From Rhexocercosporidium sp. MPI-PUGE-AT-0058 (lineage: Eukaryota; Ascomycota; Leotiomycetes; Helotiales), in contig JAGTJL010000009.1 of NCBI GenBank assembly GCA_020746875.1, positions 2,480,001 to 2,544,000 of the forward strand: 64,000 nucleotides of DNA, in the 5' to 3' direction. A model generated the notes under the pieces. The model was not told where the DNA came from, searched no databases, and saw only the letters and a list, made by a program, of their open reading frames with translations. A program made the position numbers and the translations under genes. Shown piece after piece: positions 58,201 to 64,000 of the stretch (position 1 is its first letter; each line of letters opens with the position of its first letter).

Positions 58201-61200
58201 TGTCGTGCTCGTGAGGCAACGTGCAGAATTGACAGTCCGTCAACGGTAAGAGCTAACGGGTCGGCCCCGTAGTCTAACAGCTCTTGGACTTGTGACTCAG
58301 AGAGCGCTGCAGCGAGGTGAATAGGCCTCACGCCTTTATTGTCCGAGGAGTTGATATCAGCATTGCATTTCGGGCCGAGGAGGAACTCGAATGGATCCGT
58401 CTTGTAACGACTAAATCTTCTATCGGCTCGTCCCATACCAGCTGCGATGTGAAAAGGGGTTTGGCCCGCATTATTACTGGATAATGGGGAGACACCCCGT
58501 TCCAAAAGTGCCATGAGAAGTTCACGCTGTTCCTTTTCGTGATACGAGGGCGATTGTTGCGCTACTTGATGGAATAGGGTGTTTCCGGCGAAGTCTTTCA
58601 AGCTGGGGTCTGCACCCATGTCGATAAGTGCACCCAACAGTTCAATACAGTTCTCCTTTTCGCAGCAGTAATGCAACACCGTGCGACCCTCAAAGTCACG
58701 AGCATCGATTTTCGCACCAGCTACTATCAGGCTTTTGATATCCGCAAGATCGGTATTGTTCTTTACAGCTCGTAGTAGAGCGGTAAGTCCGTCTGTAGTT
58801 TTGGCCTCCAGATCCGCGTTGCCGGCAATAAGTGAAGAAAGCAAGTCCTTCTCTCGAGCCCATGATCTCATCACGTGCAAAGCAGTCTCTCCCTTCTTGT
58901 TCCGATAATTAGGATTTGCTCCATTATCCAGAAGTGCTTTGACCTTTGTCAACGAAGGCGAGTTGTTCTCGAGAGTAATTTGTAGAGCTGTAATGCCTTG
59001 GTCATCATGTGCATTGCAATCTGCACCATGCTTTATGAGGGCTAACATCGCCATCTCATTGTAGCTACCGACAGCACATAGTAGAGGAGTGCGACCATCA
59101 CGAGCCCTTCGAGCATTAACATCAGCACCTTTCGTCACAAGTAAATTGATGGTGGTGTCCAGTTCTGCCGCAGCCAGGTGCAATATAGCAGAATCATCCT
59201 TTGCTCGCAATGTCACGTCCGCGCCGTTTTCTATTAGAAGCTCAACCACTTTCGTTGGACAGCAGTCACTGTCAAACTGGTTACCAGAACTTCTTACTGC
59301 ATGTTGCAACGGGGTTATTCCGCTCCTGCTGTACTCGTTGATGTCGCATCCTGCGGCCAACAGAAGTTTGATGCCATTCAAGGTTTCCGAGATAGAATTC
59401 TTCAGGGTTCCCCGGCAGTTCTCAGCAAAAACATGCAGCGGAGTGTACTTGCATTCATCAACGGCACCGAAGTAGCCAAAGCCATAGTGGCCGAATAAGT
59501 TGTTGGATTTAATTTTGACATCGGCACCAAGGTCGAGGAGTCTTCTCATTGACACCACGTCGTGGGCGTAGGATGCAGCATGTATCGGAGTCTTGCCTTC
59601 AAACATCTTGTTTACATCGACCCTCGGAGTTCCAAGTATAGCAAGTACGTTCTCTGTCCTGCCATTGGAAGCAGACCAGCCCAGCGCTTTGCTCAGACCA
59701 TCTTGGTTGAGGAAAGGCAGAAATTCAAGAAGAGCTTCCGTATGGCCATAGATAGAAGCATATTCAACTGCCGTCTCACCGGAAGTTCTCTTCGCGTTTC
59801 CACACATTCGGCCAGGGTTTTCTCGGGTTTTGGGCGTGAACGGATCAACTCCAGCTTCAAGTAATAGTTTCACAGCCGCTCCATGATTCATGGAAGCTGC
59901 AAGATGAAGAGGAGTCAAGCCCGCGTGGTCATCCATGTTTTTGTTAGCACCGTTCTTAAGCAGTGCTTCAACGACTCCATGGTGCCCCTTCTCGGCTGCT
60001 CGATGAAGTGGAGTTCGTAAATCAGGATCGAGGCTATCCATATCTTGACCCAGCTCAATTAGGTGTGCAGAATACGCTGTCAAGTCTTTCAAGGCACATA
60101 TGTGCAACGGTGAGGTTCTCTTTGAGCCAGTGCGGACTTCTGTAGCCAGTAATCCGAAATTCGTGAAGGCCAAGCATGATGAAAATGCCTTGGATTTTGG
60201 CTCCATTAACCGATCGAGCAGCTGAAATAAATCGTCGTCGACTTCTCCGTATTTTGACACATGGTAAGGCCAGTAGTTCAAAGCGTAGTCGAGGAATGGA
60301 TGACTCAATCGTGCTGACGATATGTCGTTTCTTGAGTCACTCGCGTCGTCATGATCTGGAAGCCAATCTGAAAGTAGATAATTTACACACAATTTTGCAA
60401 TTGCAAGATGTGTCTTGGACAGGTCAACATGTGGAAATTTCTTTCCGCTTAAGGATGAAGGGTTCCTCTCGGGGTCGACGAGATACTCTGTGAACGAGTG
60501 ATGAATGATGGATACCGTTTCATCCTCTAGGATCTCTAATAGTGGCCCACATCCATTTCTGATTATGCTTTTCGTATCCTTTGACAACCCCATGGGTGGG
60601 CTGAAGACTCGATAGTGGGAAGTCTTGCGTACGAAATCTGCGACGGTAGACAACTCGAGCAGCCGTAAGGGGCGGGAGCAATGTGTGACACACTGCAAGA
60701 TTAGCAGTTGCAAATCTTGAGGTGTTTCTGATCGGACAGAATGTTCGTTCAGCATCCTGGTGTACATATCTCCGAGTCCAGATGGAAGTTTTTCGAGAGC
60801 ATCGCAGACACTGTCAAAGTCTGGTCTGCTTGATCCAAGAATTTCGTCCAGCATCAAACGAGCATATAGAAACAATCCCTGAGACTTGCTCCCCAGCACA
60901 CGTACAATTTCGGCTTGTGAGTCCTCCGGTAGGTTCGTAGCGTTAAGTTTGGTATACAGGTATTTCAAGATGTCCTGATCAACCAGCTGAGATCGTAGTA
61001 CGAGTTGAATCAATCCTGTGTGCGCCAGTGCCTTCTCAATGTATGGGAGAGGACGACTCGTCATGAGAACCTTGATCCTAGAGGGGTGTTTCTGACCCAA
61101 CGCAGCAAGCTTCTGCATGAAGATGTCATTTCCAAAATCCATCTCATCGAGCGCGTCCGCAATACAGTATACTTTGTCTGCGGCCGCAGACAGAGCGGAA

Positions 61201-61715
61201 ACCAGAAGCTCCCAGAAATCATCGAAAGACACACTTTCCAAGATTCGACCTTCTTTGACAAGGGTTCTGAGCTTCAATTGTAGTGAGGGAGAGAACTCAA
61301 GTATCTGAGAAAGCCAATCTCGAACGAGCGACTGTGGTGTTTTGTTGGTTGTGATGATTTGGCGGAAGAAAAAATGTAGGATGGGGACCTTCAGCTCCTC
61401 CAACAGCGAGGCTACATTTGCAGCAACAACAGATTTACCAGAGCCTGCGACGCCCTTGATCCACAAGGTACCGCAATCTGGCGATTTCATCCATTGCTGA
61501 TATTGTTCTGTCTCTTGAATCCATTTGCCAGTGCCTGGGGTATACGAAGCTTTGTGCTTGTTGAATTCGCTAGACTCAGAGTTGTAGTCCGTTGGGTTTA
61601 ACCATTTCTGAATGTTCTCGATCTCTTCTAGCGATTGCGGCAGCAGTCCATCAGTATTGAAGTCTGCCAGATCTTTGTCTCCGAGCACCACGAAATCTTG
61701 ATACTCAGAGATCAT
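55286..61715 (-). CDS. NACHT-ankyrin repeat protein (fungal NLR-like)
   Basis: Three exons, 57139-61715, 56499-57027 and 55286-56389, with introns of 111 nt (57028-57138) and 109 nt (56390-56498), give 2,069 residues. The N-terminus (MISEYQDFVVLGDKDLADFN) leads quickly into the NACHT NTPase: Walker A GVAGSGKS at residues 88-95 and Walker B YCIADALDEMD at 183-193. The winged-helix-like region follows, with SIIHHSFTEYLVDP near 400. From about residue 535 to the end there are more than 25 ankyrin repeats (for example TPLHRAAEKGHHGVVEALLK), interrupted by an acidic Asp/Glu run near 1400. Such proteins are STAND-class sensors that oligomerise on ligand binding, and several fungal relatives control incompatibility or cell death. 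No N-terminal effector domain is visible in front of NACHT. The ATG at 61715 fits the family start, although a pyrimidine-rich CCCTAAG just before it could be a splice acceptor. Confidence 0.85.
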
Positions 61716-63187
61716 CTTAGGGAAACGGGTGCAACGTGCTGGAATCTAGGCTTTCGTATCTAGTAAGGTCATGAAATGGAATGGGAAATAAATGGTTGAG
61801 TAGGTTGTAAGTTACTAAGACCTGACCACCACGAAATCTGATATGGGTACTTTCGAAGGCAGTAAGCTGATAGAAGATGAGCAAAGTGGAGGCGGGAGAA
61901 CTCCTAAAGACTGCGTGGGAGCAATTCTTTTCCTTCCTTGGTAAATCTAGGCACAGCTTTAACCAACATGTAGGCAGCAACATGTCGGATTTGAGATCTA
62001 CACTTTCTTGTTGTTGGATGGAATCAATGCTGTGCCGCTGCTTGGCGACAGGGCACACTAGCGCATTGTCACGGGCATGCATTACCATGTAAATCAGATA
62101 CCTGAACTCTCACTATGATTCTAAGATGAGTAGAATATTCCATTTGAGTGGGCTTGTGTTTCTTCATATGTCTCTTTACTCAAATGTGCCTTTGCTGATT
62201 GTTGACAGTGTGTTATCGCGTGATAATCACGTGCTGGTTGTGATTTAATGTCTTCGGTTTTGCGGAAAAAGCCGAGAACATCGTGAACCATGTGGTATTA
62301 TCATCCGCTTTCTTGATTTAAGATATATAGAGGAGTGACAATGGAGGGGTAAATTGATAGGCTTGACTCCAGCAGGTAGGAAGATGTTGGTTACTGCAAG
62401 CCTGGAGGATTGTTTCATATATGGTTGCCGAATAGCAACCGACTTTCAAGCTTTTTCATCTAAATCGAAACAAACTCCCATGCAGCATCCCTCCGGATCC
62501 GCAGCCACGCGGCTGCTCGTCACCGTCATTAGATCATGACTCGGCGCTGCCCAGAGTCCAGACTGGCCATGTCAGATATATTAATCGTTCCTCAACGGGA
62601 TAAACAATGTGGGCCTTGCCCGTCTTGGGAGATCAGCTCGAAACAATGAGAACAAGGAAACTCGGCGCAAAAGACTTCATCAGCCTCGCTCGGCGCGCAA
62701 CGTGCATTCAATGATAGATTGTTCCCCCACTAAACCCCGCTCAAGTCCACGCACTTGGGAGATGGCAAACCCAACCAAATTAGTCAGGATTGGGCCCCCC
62801 TTCTCTGCTGTGCCGAAACAAATCGAAGCGATGGGATTGGTCACTGGGACTGGGCAAGCAATGAATAGATGAACAAAAGTCGTCAAAGACATGCCGAATA
62901 TCAAGAATAAGCATCTCAGGCAAGTCTGGACCTTTCTGCTCTGCCTGCTACATAAACCTCTGAGCTCCCTTCTCTTTGAGTTCATCCCCAACGTCTCTTC
63001 ATCGTGAGATATCTTCTTCTTCACTCCATTCATTCGTTCCTTTTCAGCCTCGACGGCATAGCTTGGCTAGCCCTTGCTTTCATTCATTTGACATATCCGC
63101 TACTTAAGTTGTATCTTGATTCGCGGAACATTCGGCTTCAAACTTCCAGCATCTTCATTCAAGCTTCACACCCCACAAACCATTAAG
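61716..63187. promoter_or_regulatory. Divergent intergenic region between the NACHT-ankyrin gene and cellobiose dehydrogenase
   Basis: About 1.5 kb without a supportable gene. It must contain the promoters of both neighbours. A 123-codon minus-strand frame directly before the NACHT start has no recognisable features and may be 5' UTR. Confidence 0.45.
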
Positions 63188-64000
63188 ATGCATTTATCAC
63201 TTTCTTTGATGGCATTTGCCGCAGGAGCATGGGCTCAACAGTCTTCCTCGTCTGTCGATCCCAACACCGGCATCACATTTCAAGGAAAGACCGACACAAC
63301 TGGATTCTACTTTGGTATGGCCGTTCCAGAAACAGTCGGGTCGGATTTTATTGGCCAATTGGTAGAGGCAATTCCTTGACATGTCAGCTTTATGGCTAAT
63401 ATACTTAGGTCGTCCCAATTACCACCGGTTATGGAGGTCTCACACTTACCGGATCGATGACGGGCAGTCTGCTTGTCGTAGCGTGGCCAAACGAGGGAAA
63501 GGTTATTGCGTCTTTCCGTGAAACGAGGTAAGCCATGATGGTCCCCATCTACAGAGGGATTGCTGCTTATACATTTGAAGTGGCTACACATCCCCCCCTG
63601 TTTACAACAACGCCTCTTTGTCACTGTCACCTATTTCCAAAGGAACGTTCGTCAATTCTACCCACATGTCATACACCTTCCTCTGTGGGGGTTGTATCAT
63701 GGGAAATGGATTGACCTTCAAAGCCGAATCCGAGACCATCGTCGTCGGTTGGGCATTCTCCAAAACGGCACCTACAAACCCTTCATCAGCTGACTCTGCC
63801 ACCTTCGTCTACCACGATGCTGGTTTTGGAGCCTTTGGTCTTGCTCTCAACCTCGCAGGCTCAGCAGACTATGCGGCATGGGCTGGCATGGCTACTGCCT
63901 CTCCTGGTACTGGCAACAGGACTACTCCAGCCGCTGGCGGATCATCGAACTCAACATGCTCTGGTTCTTCTAGTGTGGCAAACTCGACCTACGATTACAT
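63188..64000 (+). CDS. Cellobiose dehydrogenase, N-terminal cytochrome part, cut by the right window edge
   Basis: Exons 63188-63361, 63409-63527 and 63581-64000 (continuing past the window) join in frame over 47- and 53-nt introns; 237 residues are visible. Residues 1-17 are a signal peptide ending AWAQ, so the enzyme is secreted. The cytochrome b domain follows. TGSMTGSLLVVAWPN holds Met75 and FVYHDAGFGAFGL holds His176, the expected axial haem ligands by family analogy, and CGGC at 133-136 could form a disulfide. A Gly/Ser/Thr-rich linker (about 205-230) leads to STYDY, the usual start of the FAD domain. Cellobiose dehydrogenase oxidises cellobiose and passes electrons to lytic polysaccharide monooxygenases during cellulose breakdown. 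The FAD domain itself lies outside the window, so a cytochrome-only form is not excluded. A dead flavin-domain copy lies at 6076. Confidence 0.85.

Overview
The window is nuclear DNA of a filamentous ascomycete, most likely a leotiomycete. That placement is an inference from protein resemblance recalled from memory; no search was run. The gene style is fungal: GT-AG introns mostly of 45-110 nt with CTAAC/CTAAT-like branch sites, and families typical of filamentous fungi (HeLo proteins, NACHT-ankyrin proteins, samB/Mub1, cellobiose dehydrogenase, F-box-like 2EXR proteins). No rRNA, tRNA, CRISPR array or recognisable transposon was seen.

Layout. At 1-600 a minus-strand coding exon runs off the left edge. 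At 0.9-3.0 kb lies a HeLo-domain protein with a C-terminal pseudokinase-like region, followed by the rRNA-processing factor EBP2. A dead copy of a cellobiose-dehydrogenase flavin domain lies at 6.1-7.1 kb. A small Cys-containing protein is at 8.7-9.1 kb, and PUS4 (tRNA pseudouridine-55 synthase) is divergent from an AT-hook chromatin-type protein at 11.7-16.6 kb. samB/MUB1 is at 20-22 kb. About 7 kb follows with no supportable gene, rich in simple repeats and holding one long exact inverted repeat.

From 29 to 37.3 kb there is a cluster of at least six related small genes and gene relics in one orientation. Five keep a Cys-Gly-Cys or Cys-Gly-His start. Only one copy (33592-34080) reads as intact. 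Two carry a single in-frame stop inside the Cys region, one has a single frameshift, and two are heavily broken. Three copies have an intron just upstream of the start codon.

The right part mixes working genes (cystinosin/ERS1, a short 2EXR-type protein, a membrane-anchored PAN-like protein, a C2H2 zinc-finger protein) with relics (a long 2EXR-type gene, a GMC oxidoreductase, a GST). The end holds a five-exon C2H2-like gene, a 2,069-residue NACHT plus ankyrin-repeat protein, and the start of an apparently intact cellobiose dehydrogenase (signal peptide plus cytochrome domain) cut by the window edge.

How it fits together: conserved housekeeping genes (EBP2, PUS4, samB, ERS1) are islands in accessory DNA that carries fungal innate-immunity/incompatibility-type genes and decaying multigene families. 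The most unusual feature is the 29-37 kb Cys-motif family, which looks like birth-and-death evolution of an uncharacterised fungal protein family.
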